Shown: piece by piece, positions 1 through 8,245 of the stretch
Numbering within the stretch: the first letter of the stretch is position 1
Layout: each line of letters starts with the position of its first letter
Source of the DNA: JAXGYX01 sp964487355
GTDB taxonomy: Bacteria; Bacillota; Clostridia; Saccharofermentanales; Fastidiosipilaceae
Length of the DNA: 48,107 nucleotides
Direction: 5' to 3'
Assembly (NCBI GenBank): GCA_964487355.1
Contig: CAZAPS010000013.1
Coordinates: forward strand, 1-48,107
The notes under the pieces: model-generated
The model's database searches: none
What the model was told of the DNA's origin: nothing
The model's input: the letters and a program-made list of their open reading frames with translations, nothing else
Translations under genes and position numbers: made by a program

Positions 1-16
1 GGGGTTTTTCTCTATC

Positions 17-45
17 TTTACATTCTATTACGCAAATTTTATAAT
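17..45 (+). promoter_or_regulatory. Sigma-70-type promoter of trkA-trkH
   Basis: TTTACA (17-22) and TATAAT (40-45) are separated by exactly 17 bp, which is close to consensus. Transcription would begin near 52, giving a leader of about 310 nt before the trkA start codon at 363. The leader contains an intrinsic terminator (223-258), so this promoter is probably followed by an attenuation control. Confidence 0.75.
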
Positions 46-51
46 GCCTTT

Positions 52-222
52 TATGGTTACATAAGCATCTACTTTAGCGTTTGCTTTTAGCCGGGTACCT
101 TTTAGTTCCGGCGCCGGATGTCATGTGAAAATGGCGGCTGAATCGGCAGGCGGAAAGTGGGAAAGCAAGGCCTTGCCGGAATATAAGCGCTCGAGGTAAT
201 TGAGTTTGATATTGAAAGTTGT
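52..222 (+). promoter_or_regulatory. Structured 5' leader of trkA-trkH, candidate riboswitch aptamer
   Basis: This segment lies between the promoter and an intrinsic terminator and carries no convincing gene. It can be folded by hand into a branched structure. A closing stem pairs 76-82 with 185-191. Inside it are hairpins 90-94/108-112, 120-124/131-135 and 144-151/170-178 (the last with one bulged base). A leader of this form ahead of a K+ transporter fits a ligand-sensing attenuator. I compared it with what I remember of the c-di-AMP (ydaO/yuaA) consensus and did not find that core. A sodium-sensing class is possible given the neighbouring genes, but I cannot confirm it from memory. Confidence 0.45.
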
Positions 223-258
223 CGAAGATCACCTGAATCAGAGATCTTCGGATTTTTT
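223..258 (+). terminator. Intrinsic terminator inside the trkA leader
   Basis: An 8-bp perfect stem, CGAAGATC (223-230) with GATCTTCG (243-250), has a 12-nt loop and is followed by a run of six T (253-258). It lies about 105 bp upstream of trkA and downstream of the trkA promoter. It is therefore more likely an attenuator than the end of an upstream transcription unit. Confidence 0.75.
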
Positions 259-362
259 CGCCAATTTGCCCGATTGATTCTGTTTTGATCAATCTCGGCG
301 CAGGCGAGGTTCAACATATTCATTCGGTTTCCGGATCACATAGGTGATCGAAGGAGGTCTTT

Positions 363-1715
363 ATGGAAATAGTCATCTGCGGAGGTGGCAAGGTAGGCGA
401 GGAGTTATGCCGGGATTTGAGTCACGAGGGACACAATGTCGTGCTAATTGAGATACATGAAAAGCGACTGGATCACCTGATCAATTTTATAGATATTTCC
501 GGTGTTAAGGGTAATGGCGCGCTATCGGATGTACAGCATGAGGCAGGAGTGGAAAATTGCGATGCGTATATCGCTGTGACTCCGGACGACGAGACCAATA
601 TCATAGCCGCGCTGACGGCGCGCAGTTTGGGAGCCAAACATGTTGTGGCGAGAGTTCGTGGCCCGGAATTTTCTGCGCAAATGAGTTTTCTAAGAGAATC
701 ACTGGGAATCCATTTGCTGATCAATCCGGAATTTGAGTCCGCTCGCGAAATATCCTACATGTTGCGATTTTCCACCGTGCTCAATGTTGAACAGTTTGAA
801 AACGGACAAGTTTTAATTGTGGAAACCATTTTAGGGTCCGATTCGTCGCAGGTGGGCAAAAGCTTGAGTGAGATCGGCCGTGGATTTGGTGATGTTCTGG
901 TCTGTATTGTTAAGCGTGGCGCGAGAACGATCATTCCTTCCGGCGACTTTGTGCTTCAAGCCGGTGATCAGCTGTATCTGTCCGGTAACGCCGATGAAAT
1001 CAGAATGTTTTGTTCGGGAGGGAAGCGTCGGTCCCAGCGCATCAAGACCGTGCTGATCGTAGGTGGCGGCAGACTGACTCGATATCTGTTGCGCCTGCTT
1101 GAGCCACTGCATGTCCGTATGAAGGTCATTGAACTGGATGATGAGACGGCCGATCGGCTGGCGGCGGATTATCCCAATGTTGAAGTGGTGTGTGGTGACG
1201 GCACAAGTCAGTTTTTTCTTAAACAAGAGCGCATGTCTCTTTATGACGCGGTGATTTCCTTGACAGGTATTGACGAGGAGAACCTACTGGTCAGCATTTA
1301 CGCGAGCCGACAGGGCGTGAAGAAGACAATAACCAAAGTCAATCGCACGGATTTGCTGGATGTGCTGGACGATGTTGGCCTGCAGGCGATCGTCACGCCC
1401 AAGCGGATCATCGCCGATCAGATCATTCGCTTTATCCGTTCGCTCGAAAACACGGCCGGAAATAATATTGAGATGTTTTATCGGCTGGCCGATGGGCAGG
1501 CGGAAGCCTTGCAATTCAGCGTAGGTGGTGAGTGTGAATGGTGTGGGCGATCTTTGAGCGAGCTTCAAATAAAATCCGGCATTCTGGTTCTTGCGATCAT
1601 TCGGGATCAGAAAGTGATTTACCCACATGGGCAGGATATGTTGTTGGCCGGTGACAAAGTCATAGTGGTCGCCACTTCGGGAAAACTGCGTGACATAACG
1701 GATATCTTTATTTAA
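363..1715 (+). CDS. trkA: TrkA, NAD-binding regulatory subunit of Trk potassium uptake
   Basis: A cytoplasmic protein that binds NAD(H)/nucleotides and gates the membrane K+ channel TrkH. The 450 residues contain two tandem RCK modules, the full-length TrkA layout. The first Rossmann fold starts at residue 1 with GGGKVG (about 7-12), followed by an RCK_C domain to about residue 225. The second Rossmann fold starts at about residue 228 with VLIVGGGRL and is followed by a second RCK_C domain to the end. The ATG is preceded by AAGGAGG at good spacing. trkH begins 15 bp after its stop, so the two form an operon. Expression is probably controlled by the leader and terminator upstream. Identification is secure from the double RCK architecture and the neighbouring trkH. 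Confidence 0.95.
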   Translation: MEIVICGGGKVGEELCRDLSHEGHNVVLIEIHEKRLDHLINFIDISGVKGNGALSDVQHEAGVENCDAYIAVTPDDETNIIAALTARSLGAKHVVARVRGPEFSAQMSFLRESLGIHLLINPEFESAREISYMLRFSTVLNVEQFENGQVLIVETILGSDSSQVGKSLSEIGRGFGDVLVCIVKRGARTIIPSGDFVLQAGDQLYLSGNADEIRMFCSGGKRRSQRIKTVLIVGGGRLTRYLLRLLEPLHVRMKVIELDDETADRLAADYPNVEVVCGDGTSQFFLKQERMSLYDAVISLTGIDEENLLVSIYASRQGVKKTITKVNRTDLLDVLDDVGLQAIVTPKRIIADQIIRFIRSLENTAGNNIEMFYRLADGQAEALQFSVGGECEWCGRSLSELQIKSGILVLAIIRDQKVIYPHGQDMLLAGDKVIVVATSGKLRDITDIFI

Positions 1716-1730
1716 AGAGGGGGTCGGGAG

Positions 1731-3179
1731 ATGAATCATCAAACGGTTCGTTTTGCTCTGGGGCGAATTTTGATTGTCATTGGTCTGCTTATGATCCCAT
1801 CGATTGTGGTCGCTTTGATTTATGGTGAAGGCTGGACCGGAGTGTGGCCTTTCTTGCTGTCGCTGACTTGCTGTGTCGTTCCGGGTTGGTTGCTATCCGC
1901 GAAGAAGCCTTCCAGACCTGATTTTTATATGAAAGAAGGGTTTGTGGTCGTCGCCCTTTCCTGGTTGTTACTTTCGTTTTTAGGTGGTCTGCCGATGCTG
2001 TTCAGTGGTTCGTTACCCGGTTTGGCGGATACTTTCTTTGAAACGGCATCCGGTTTCACAACGACCGGGGCGAGTGTGGCCCGACAGATCGAGTCGTGGA
2101 GCCATTCGCAACTGTTTTGGAGATCATTCACCCATTTGATTGGTGGAATGGGCGTGCTTGTTTTTGCCTTGGCGGTCATGCCGAAAGTTGATTCGGATGA
2201 TGTGTTTATCATGCGAGCGGAAATGCCCGGACCGGTCTTTGGCAAACTGCGTTCGAAAGTGCGTGGAACCGCCCGTGTGTTGTACGTCATTTACCTGGTG
2301 ATGACAGCCGTGTTGATATTAATTCTAATTCTGGTCGATGTACCGGTTTTTGATTCATTTCTACACGCTTTTGGCGCGGCCGGAACTGGTGGTTTTGGGA
2401 TTAAAAACAACTCGGTGGCGTTTTATGGCAATCCCGCGATGGAATATGTGCTGAGCGTCGCGATGGTTTTGTTTGGTGTGAATTTTAATTTGTATTATTT
2501 TTTGTTGATTGGACACGTGAAAAGTTTTTTTAAAAGCGAGGAATTACAGTGGTACTTGGCTATAATCTCGATCGGAGTCGTGGCGATCATGATCAACACC
2601 TTTCAACTCTATGATTCATTCGCCACCCATTTTAGAGACGTGCTGTTCACTGTCAGTTCCATCATCACCACGACGGGATTCACGACCGTCAATTATGATC
2701 GATGGCCAATGTTCTCACATATTGTGTTGCTCATGTTGATGTTTGTGGGCGGGATGGCCGGATCGACGGCCGGTGGATTGAAGGTAAGCCGTGTCGCAGT
2801 CTACATTAAATCAACTTTCCAGGAGATGAGACGAAACCTAAGTCCCAACCGAAAAAATCCGCTCCGCTTTGAAGGAGAAAAACTAAGCACTGATTATGTT
2901 TCCCAGATTGGTCACTACCTTATGGTGTACATCGGTGTTTTCATTCTGTTTTTTGTAATCATTTCGTTTGATACACTTGATTTCAAATCCGCTTTTTCCG
3001 GTGTCGCGGCCACCTTCAACAATATTGGTCCCGGTCTGGACGCGGTCGGGCCGAGTGCGAATTATGCCGCCCTGAGCAATCTTTCAAAAGTGTCGTTGGG
3101 CTTTGGCATGATTATGGGCCGTCTGGAAATATTCCCGATTCTTGTCTTGTTCGCGCCGTCCACCTGGCGAAAAATCTAG
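1731..3179 (+). CDS. trkH: TrkH, potassium uptake channel/transporter
   Basis: The membrane-spanning K+-translocating partner of TrkA. The 482-residue product is strongly hydrophobic and shows the four selectivity-filter repeats of the SKT superfamily: TTTGAS (about residue 110), GTGGFG (about 218), TTTGFTT (about 313) and NNIGPGL (about 430). Each has the conserved glycine that lines the K+ filter. Length and C-terminus (GRLEIFPILVLF) are those of a complete TrkH. The ATG has GGGAG just upstream, and the gene follows trkA by 15 bp. Its position directly ahead of a V-ATPase operon parallels E. hirae, where the K+ transporter gene ntpJ ends the Na+-ATPase operon. An E. hirae-like role in K+ uptake coupled to Na+ extrusion is an inference. 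Confidence 0.95.
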   Translation: MNHQTVRFALGRILIVIGLLMIPSIVVALIYGEGWTGVWPFLLSLTCCVVPGWLLSAKKPSRPDFYMKEGFVVVALSWLLLSFLGGLPMLFSGSLPGLADTFFETASGFTTTGASVARQIESWSHSQLFWRSFTHLIGGMGVLVFALAVMPKVDSDDVFIMRAEMPGPVFGKLRSKVRGTARVLYVIYLVMTAVLILILILVDVPVFDSFLHAFGAAGTGGFGIKNNSVAFYGNPAMEYVLSVAMVLFGVNFNLYYFLLIGHVKSFFKSEELQWYLAIISIGVVAIMINTFQLYDSFATHFRDVLFTVSSIITTTGFTTVNYDRWPMFSHIVLLMLMFVGGMAGSTAGGLKVSRVAVYIKSTFQEMRRNLSPNRKNPLRFEGEKLSTDYVSQIGHYLMVYIGVFILFFVIISFDTLDFKSAFSGVAATFNNIGPGLDAVGPSANYAALSNLSKVSLGFGMIMGRLEIFPILVLFAPSTWRKI

Positions 3180-3487
3180 TCTCGAGATGCCGCCATCTCC
3201 ACTTGACCAAAATACCATCTCGACCATGGGAATTAAAATTTTACATGTTGACGCTATCCTTACATAAGTTGCTATTATCCTTATAATAAAGTGAATTGTA
3301 ATCACAAATGGAAAATGATAGTCTTAATAAATGTGATCTGTAATGAGCTAATTCCGGTAATGGGATTCTTGATCAATATGATTATATTTTATCCATAACA
3401 TGGGTAAGCATAGTATAGAAGTAGAATAAACTGTAATGACTGACAACTGTTTCGCTCGAGGGCGAGACGATCACGAATGGAGTGCTT
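3180..3487 (+). promoter_or_regulatory. Promoter and leader region of the V-ATPase operon
   Basis: This AT-rich 308-bp stretch has no convincing gene. The best promoter is CTTACA (3259-3264), a 17-bp gap, and TATAAT (3282-3287), giving a leader of about 195 nt. A 7-bp hairpin, 3449-3455 with 3462-3468, sits just upstream of the ribosome binding site and may influence translation or mRNA stability. A weak stem (3183-3189/3216-3222) after trkH has no T-run, so trkH read-through is possible. I saw no motif shared with the trkA leader. Confidence 0.5.
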
Positions 3488-3811
3488 ATGGCAAAAGAGG
3501 CAATCGACGCCGTTATCCGGGCGGAACAAAACGCGGATCGCGCCGTGGCTGAAGCAAGGCTGCAGGCCTCGAAGATCAAGGAAAAGGCGACCTTGTCCGC
3601 AAAAGAACATAAAGAGCAAGTGGCCGAGGAGATTACTCTGCAGGCCGAGAGAATGAGAAAAAAAGCGGAAGACGAGGCACGCGCGACAGCTGCCCCCAAG
3701 CTGGCGGAAGCTGAGCGGTTGGCAGGTTTTTTGGAAAACTTGTCTGATCAGGATCTGGAGCCGGCTGTTCGCCATATAGTTGATAAGGTGGTCAATTATG
3801 GCGATCGTTAA
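3488..3811 (+). CDS. V-type ATPase peripheral stalk subunit (G/H type)
   Basis: A 107-residue, highly charged, Ala/Glu/Lys-rich protein predicted to be almost entirely alpha-helical coiled coil, as in the E. hirae NtpF/archaeal AhaH stalk subunits. It would pair with subunit E to form the stator holding the A3B3 head. The ATG at 3488 is chosen because GGAG lies 5 bp before it; a GTG at 3482 lies inside that GGAG. The gene overlaps the subunit I start by 14 bp and opens a gene order matching the E. hirae ntp operon (F-I-K-E-C-G-A-B-D). The family is diverse, so the call rests on composition and position. Confidence 0.8.
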   Translation: MAKEAIDAVIRAEQNADRAVAEARLQASKIKEKATLSAKEHKEQVAEEITLQAERMRKKAEDEARATAAPKLAEAERLAGFLENLSDQDLEPAVRHIVDKVVNYGDR

Positions 3812-5750
3812 AATGAACCGTTTTACGCTGACCGCTTTTGAAGAGGACAGAGACAACATACTTGAACAGCTGATGCATATGGAATATGTGCATTTCGCGG
3901 ATCTGACAGCGGAGGAGTTGCCGGAGCAATCAATCATACAGCCCGAGCGGCGCCCCGCCGAGTTGAGTGGCGTCAACGAACGACTCAATGAACTTTCGAC
4001 GGTCATCGCCCTGCTGCAGGAGAGGGCGCGTCGGCCGGTGGGAATGGCGGCTTTCAACACCGCGCTGCCGGAGATCACCTACGACGATTGCGAGCGGCAG
4101 GCCGCGGCTTTAAAGTTGAATCCGGTCAGTCACAGAATTCGCCAAATCACAAAAGTGATGCGCGCCAACAAAGAAGAAATAACCGCTCTTAAACTGCAAA
4201 ATCGAACATTGTCCTCTTATCGGAAATTGGATGTGCCATTCGACGAACTGGGCGCGCTCAGACACGTCCGGGCGCAATACGGCTACATGCCCAAACGCTG
4301 GAAGGACCAATTCGAAAAAGATATTTTAGATCTTGAAATGACATACAAGGAAGATTTGGCGTTCGACGAGCAGAATGTCTACTTATTCCTGCTTTCCGCT
4401 CCGAACGATCGTGAAATGCTGGACGAGGCGATTCGACGCAACTCGTTCACCGAAGAAACCTTTCGTTCAACAAAGACGCCATCCAACATGATCGCGGAGA
4501 ACACCGCGCGGATCAATACACTCGAAGAATCGAATTTACAGAGCGACGCTCAGCTGGCGGACATCGCGAACCGCCACCTGGATTCATTTAAACTGCTGTA
4601 TGAATCGTTGCAAAACGCGAAAGTGCGTCTTGAATCCCATGATCTGACGCTACGGACCCAACGCCTGATTCTGTTGGAGGGGTATGTACCGTTTGACAGA
4701 GTGGATTTATTGAAATCCGGATGCGAGGCCGCCTGTGTCGAGCCTTACGACCTGCATGTGCGCGAGGTCGAGAGAGCTGACAGTCAGGTTGAGGAGGTTC
4801 CGGTTTTGCTGCGCAACAACGCGGTTGTTCAACCGTTTGAATCGATCATCGAGACTTTTTCAACTCCACGTTATGATGAGGTCGATCCGACGCCTTTGAT
4901 GACGCCCTGGTACTGTCTGACCTTTGGCATGATGATGGGGGATCTGGGTTATGGCGCCGTGATGCTGCTGCTGACCACTTTGGCGTTGAAGCTATTCAAG
5001 TTGAAAGACGGAACGCGTGACTTCCTGCGTTTTTTCCAGATATTGAGCATCCCGACAATGATAGCGGGAGCTTGTTATGGCAGTTTGTTCGCGACGTCCA
5101 TTCCGGGACTGATCAATCCGACAGAACAATATATGGAAATGCTGATTCTCTCGATTGTGATCGGTCTGCTGATGTTGTTTTTCGGTCTTGGGGTCAAAGC
5201 ATATATCGCGATTTGCGACGGTGACCCGCTGGGAGCGGTCTATGACGCGCTTAGCTGGTATTTACTGTTGATTGGTGGAATCTTCCTGTTGGTCGGCGAC
5301 ACGCTGGGATTGCCCCCGATGTTCAAAGGAATAGGCAAGTGGATGATGCTGGTGGGCGCGCTGTTGGTCATCTTGTTTTCCGCGAGAGATGAGAAACATT
5401 TTGGCCCCCGACTCGGATGGGGCGCGTACAATCTTTATGGTATTTCGTCCTGGGTAGGCGACTTGGTGTCGTACACCCGAATCGCGGCGCTGGCGTTGTC
5501 CGGAGCGTTCATCGGTTACGCGGTCAATCTGATTTCGAATATGGTGATGGGATCGGGAGTGATTGGCTTTGCCGCCGGTCTGATCATTTTGGTGATCTTC
5601 CACGCGTTCAACCTGTTTTTATCCGGTCTGTCCGGTTATGTGCATTCGATGCGCCTAGTCTATGTGGAGTTTTTTGGCAAGTTTTTCGAAGGCGGAGGGA
5701 TCGCGTTCAAGCGATTTCGCGCTGAGAATAAATATTTAAAAGTAAAATAA
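3798..5750 (+). CDS. ntpI: V-type ATPase subunit I (a subunit), ion-channel half
   Basis: The 650-residue membrane subunit that supplies the ion half-channels facing the K ring and anchors the peripheral stalks. The N-terminal ~350 residues are soluble and coiled-coil rich. The C-terminal ~300 residues hold about seven or eight membrane spans, beginning with the family signature GMMMGDLGYG (around residue 378). A later conserved segment, SYTRIAALALSGA, carries the essential arginine of the translocation path. The ATG at 3798 has AAGGTGG 6 bp upstream and overlaps the previous gene. Length matches bacterial NtpI (about 660). Confidence 0.95.
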   Translation: MAIVKMNRFTLTAFEEDRDNILEQLMHMEYVHFADLTAEELPEQSIIQPERRPAELSGVNERLNELSTVIALLQERARRPVGMAAFNTALPEITYDDCERQAAALKLNPVSHRIRQITKVMRANKEEITALKLQNRTLSSYRKLDVPFDELGALRHVRAQYGYMPKRWKDQFEKDILDLEMTYKEDLAFDEQNVYLFLLSAPNDREMLDEAIRRNSFTEETFRSTKTPSNMIAENTARINTLEESNLQSDAQLADIANRHLDSFKLLYESLQNAKVRLESHDLTLRTQRLILLEGYVPFDRVDLLKSGCEAACVEPYDLHVREVERADSQVEEVPVLLRNNAVVQPFESIIETFSTPRYDEVDPTPLMTPWYCLTFGMMMGDLGYGAVMLLLTTLALKLFKLKDGTRDFLRFFQILSIPTMIAGACYGSLFATSIPGLINPTEQYMEMLILSIVIGLLMLFFGLGVKAYIAICDGDPLGAVYDALSWYLLLIGGIFLLVGDTLGLPPMFKGIGKWMMLVGALLVILFSARDEKHFGPRLGWGAYNLYGISSWVGDLVSYTRIAALALSGAFIGYAVNLISNMVMGSGVIGFAAGLIILVIFHAFNLFLSGLSGYVHSMRLVYVEFFGKFFEGGGIAFKRFRAENKYLKVK

Positions 5751-5805
5751 CAACCGGAAAATCCGTTTAAATACAGGATTTTTCAATCGCGAACAGGGAG
5801 GAATT

Positions 5806-6279
5806 ATGGAAAGCACAGGTTTTTTTGTACAACACGGTGGTTTTGTAATCGGTTTGTTGGGCGCCGCGCTGTCGGTGTTGCTGGCAGGTATCGGCTCGGC
5901 GAAAGGAGTGGGCATGGCCGGTGAGGCGGCCAGCGCGCTGATCATTGATGAACCTCACAAGTTCGGTAAGTCGCTGGTACTTCAGTTGCTGCCGGGAACC
6001 CAGGGCCTTTACGGATTTGTCATCGGCATCATCGCGGTAGGCAAGTTGAGCGCGCAAGTCAGTTTGCAGACAGGTCTGGCTGTTTTGATGAGCTGCCTGC
6101 CCATCGCTCTGGTCGGCTTCTTTTCCGCGATCATGCAGGCGAAAGTGTCAATCAGCGGCATCACGATCCTGGCGAAGAACGAATCTCAATCCACTAAAGG
6201 CATCATTTACGCGGTCATGGTCGAGACTTACGCGATTTTGGCGTTTGTCATGTCAATCATGCTGCTGGGCAATATTTAA
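5806..6279 (+). CDS. ntpK: V-type ATPase subunit K, Na+-binding rotor proteolipid
   Basis: A 157-residue, four-helix membrane proteolipid (two fused hairpins) forming the rotor ring. Compared with E. hirae NtpK as I know it, the ion-binding ligands are all conserved: Leu62, Thr65 and Gln66 in LQLLPGTQGLYGF, Gln111 in SAIMQAKVS, and the carboxylate Glu140 in MVETYAILAF. This combination marks Na+ rather than H+ specificity. The first hairpin has no ionisable carboxylate of its own, which is usual for the duplicated V-type form. A strong GGGAGGAATT ribosome binding site precedes the ATG, as expected for the subunit needed in many copies. Confidence 0.95.
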   Translation: MESTGFFVQHGGFVIGLLGAALSVLLAGIGSAKGVGMAGEAASALIIDEPHKFGKSLVLQLLPGTQGLYGFVIGIIAVGKLSAQVSLQTGLAVLMSCLPIALVGFFSAIMQAKVSISGITILAKNESQSTKGIIYAVMVETYAILAFVMSIMLLGNI

Positions 6280-6331
6280 ACGCGAATGAGCAGATTGTAT
6301 ATTACGTATATTAAAAAGTCAGGAGAATCGG

Positions 6332-6886
6332 ATGTCCAATCTTGACAACATTACCAAAAAAATTGAGACGGACGCTCAAGAAGAAGCGTCAGCTCTGGTT
6401 GCGAGGGCTCAACAACGTGCCGCGGAAGTGGTGGCTCAGGCGAACCGCGCCGCCGTGGTGGAACGTGACAGAGCATTGGCCGTCGAACAGGCGCGCGCGG
6501 ATTTGCTGAAGGAGCGGCTTATTTCCAACGCCGACCTCAAAGCGCGTGATCTTGTTCTGGAGGTGAAACAAAAGACGATTGAGCGCTGTTTCGATCTGGC
6601 GAAAGCGAGAATCAGGGCGCGGAATATTGAATTGACTAAAGAACATCTGGCGGCTCGACTAAAGGATTCAACCCTTTCAGAGGACGCGGTGTTGGTGTTG
6701 CCTGAGGGCAGCGCGATTCAGGCGCCCTCGGGAATGAAGGTCCGTTATTCGGCTGATATCCAGGTAGGTTATCAACTGATCGAGACCGGAATAACCGAGA
6801 ATTTTGATTTTTTCGAACTCATTTCATTTTGGAAGGACAGTTTGGAAATTGACGTGATTCAAATTTTGAACGAGGTAGGAAAATGA
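6332..6886 (+). CDS. ntpE: V-type ATPase subunit E, peripheral stalk
   Basis: A 184-residue cytoplasmic protein. The long charged N-terminal helix (about residues 1-100, rich in Ala, Glu, Arg and Gln) would coil with the small G/H subunit. The C-terminal globular domain (about 105-184) would bind the A3B3 head. Length and layout match vacuolar/archaeal E subunits. AGGAGAATC precedes the ATG. The stop overlaps the next start (ATGA), indicating translational coupling with subunit C. Sequence similarity in this family is low, so position in the operon supports the call. Confidence 0.9.
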   Translation: MSNLDNITKKIETDAQEEASALVARAQQRAAEVVAQANRAAVVERDRALAVEQARADLLKERLISNADLKARDLVLEVKQKTIERCFDLAKARIRARNIELTKEHLAARLKDSTLSEDAVLVLPEGSAIQAPSGMKVRYSADIQVGYQLIETGITENFDFFELISFWKDSLEIDVIQILNEVGK

Positions 6887-7893
6887 TCCCGACAAAGCGT
6901 GAGGATTACATATTCGCCTCCGCCAGAGTGCGGCAGATGGAGAAAAGCCTGCTTTCCTCCCGTGTGTTGCGCGGGATGGCGGACGAAGAAAATTTCCGCA
7001 GAACGCTGAAACTGTTTTCGGAGTCATCCTATGGTGTGATCTTGGCGAATGCGCGACGTGCCGATGACTATGAATTCGCGCTTAAAGCGGAACGTGATCG
7101 GATTTATACCGAACTTCAGGAACTGGTGCCGGGCAGTCCGGTCAATGAGTTGCTGGCGTTGCCATATGTCTATCATGATCTGAAGGTTTTGCTTAAAGAA
7201 CATATTTTGGGTGTTGATTTTTCGCACATGCTTGTTCCGGCCGGTGGTATTGACATCAACTATTTGCGCGGTGTCATCCAAAATCCCGAACGCAATCCAC
7301 GAAAGACGGACGTTGAGATCGCCACCACACAGGTACAGGATGATTATGCGGTTCACCATGATCCACAGCGAATTGACCTGTTACTGGACAAGGCCTGTGC
7401 CGTGGCGATGGCAAAAACAGCGGCGCGGTCAGGGGTGGAGATGTTGCGGACTTACACTGAGCAACGAATCGACTTTATCAATCTGAACGCTTTTTTAAGA
7501 GTTCGCAACCAGGGAAAAAGCCGCGAACATCTGGCCGAGGTCCTGTGCGCGGGCGGAGCTGTCGCTCCAATTGTGTGGTTGAGCCTGTTGGACGAAGGTC
7601 AGGAAAAGGTTGTGGATCAACTGAAGTCGACAACTGTTTCAGAACCTGTGTCTCTGGCACTGATCCAATATTTTGATTATGGCAGAATATCGGATTTAGA
7701 AAAGGCGAGAGATGACGCCGGTGTGCGCCTGGCGCTCGAGGGATCCTCGGTTACATACGGACCCGAGGTGCTGTTCGCTTACGCGCTTCGCAAAGAGGCG
7801 GAAATTCAAAATCTGCGAATGATTTTGTCGGCGTCAAAGATGAACATTCCGTTGGAACGGATAGCGGGAAGGTTGAGGCGGTTGGATGGATAA
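6883..7893 (+). CDS. ntpC: V-type ATPase subunit C (d subunit), rotor socket
   Basis: A 336-residue soluble subunit of the V-ATPase AC39/d family that sits on the K ring and receives the central DF shaft. It shows the family's three-fold repeated helical pattern with motifs such as LPYVYHDLKVLLK near residue 88. It starts within ATGA of the preceding stop and overlaps the following subunit F gene by 8 bp, so the three subunits are translationally coupled. Length agrees with E. hirae NtpC (about 330). Confidence 0.92.
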   Translation: MIPTKREDYIFASARVRQMEKSLLSSRVLRGMADEENFRRTLKLFSESSYGVILANARRADDYEFALKAERDRIYTELQELVPGSPVNELLALPYVYHDLKVLLKEHILGVDFSHMLVPAGGIDINYLRGVIQNPERNPRKTDVEIATTQVQDDYAVHHDPQRIDLLLDKACAVAMAKTAARSGVEMLRTYTEQRIDFINLNAFLRVRNQGKSREHLAEVLCAGGAVAPIVWLSLLDEGQEKVVDQLKSTTVSEPVSLALIQYFDYGRISDLEKARDDAGVRLALEGSSVTYGPEVLFAYALRKEAEIQNLRMILSASKMNIPLERIAGRLRRLDG

Positions 7894-8194
7894 GATCGCG
7901 GTTGTGGGAGACAAAGAATCTGTGTTGATATTTCGTGTGATGGGAGTGGACGTGTTCACGCCACAGACCGCCGACGAGATCCGCAACACCGTGGATAATT
8001 GCGCGAAATCCGGTTATGGAGTGATTTTTATAACCGAGCAAATGGCGGAGCAGATTGAGGGCACGATCGAACGGTATCGCACCCGGTTTAAACCGGCTGT
8101 GATTTTGATACCGAACAATACTGGGACATTGGGCCGGGGGCAGTTTATCATTCGTAAAAATGTGGAGAAGGCTGTCGGCAGAAATATATTCTAA
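7886..8194 (+). CDS. ntpG: V-type ATPase subunit F, central shaft
   Basis: A 102-residue protein matching the small F subunit (NtpG in E. hirae nomenclature) that joins subunit D to form the rotating axle. It begins with the characteristic beta-strand KIAVVGDKESVLIFR and has the later hydrophobic strand GVIFITEQMAEQI, as expected of the CheY-like F fold. It overlaps the end of subunit C by 8 bp. Identification is firm from the N-terminal signature, size and order. Confidence 0.9.
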   Translation: MDKIAVVGDKESVLIFRVMGVDVFTPQTADEIRNTVDNCAKSGYGVIFITEQMAEQIEGTIERYRTRFKPAVILIPNNTGTLGRGQFIIRKNVEKAVGRNIF

Positions 8195-8245
8195 AATTGG
8201 TTTTTATTCGCTGATAACGATTACGTGAAGAAAGTGAGGCTCTGC

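Noticed and set aside
130..180. c-di-GMP-I (GEMM) riboswitch, from GTGGGA...GCAA..GCC
   Set aside because: The resemblance is limited to one short stretch; the second stem with its conserved sequence and the AAACC segment are missing.
60..222. c-di-AMP (ydaO/yuaA) riboswitch upstream of trkA
   Set aside because: The position is right, but the conserved core I remember (GGGGTGAAT-type and CCGTCAGCTAACCTCG-type segments) is not present, so I left the class open.
3183..3222. Terminator after trkH
   Set aside because: The 7-bp stem has a 26-nt loop and no following T-run, so it does not qualify as an intrinsic terminator.
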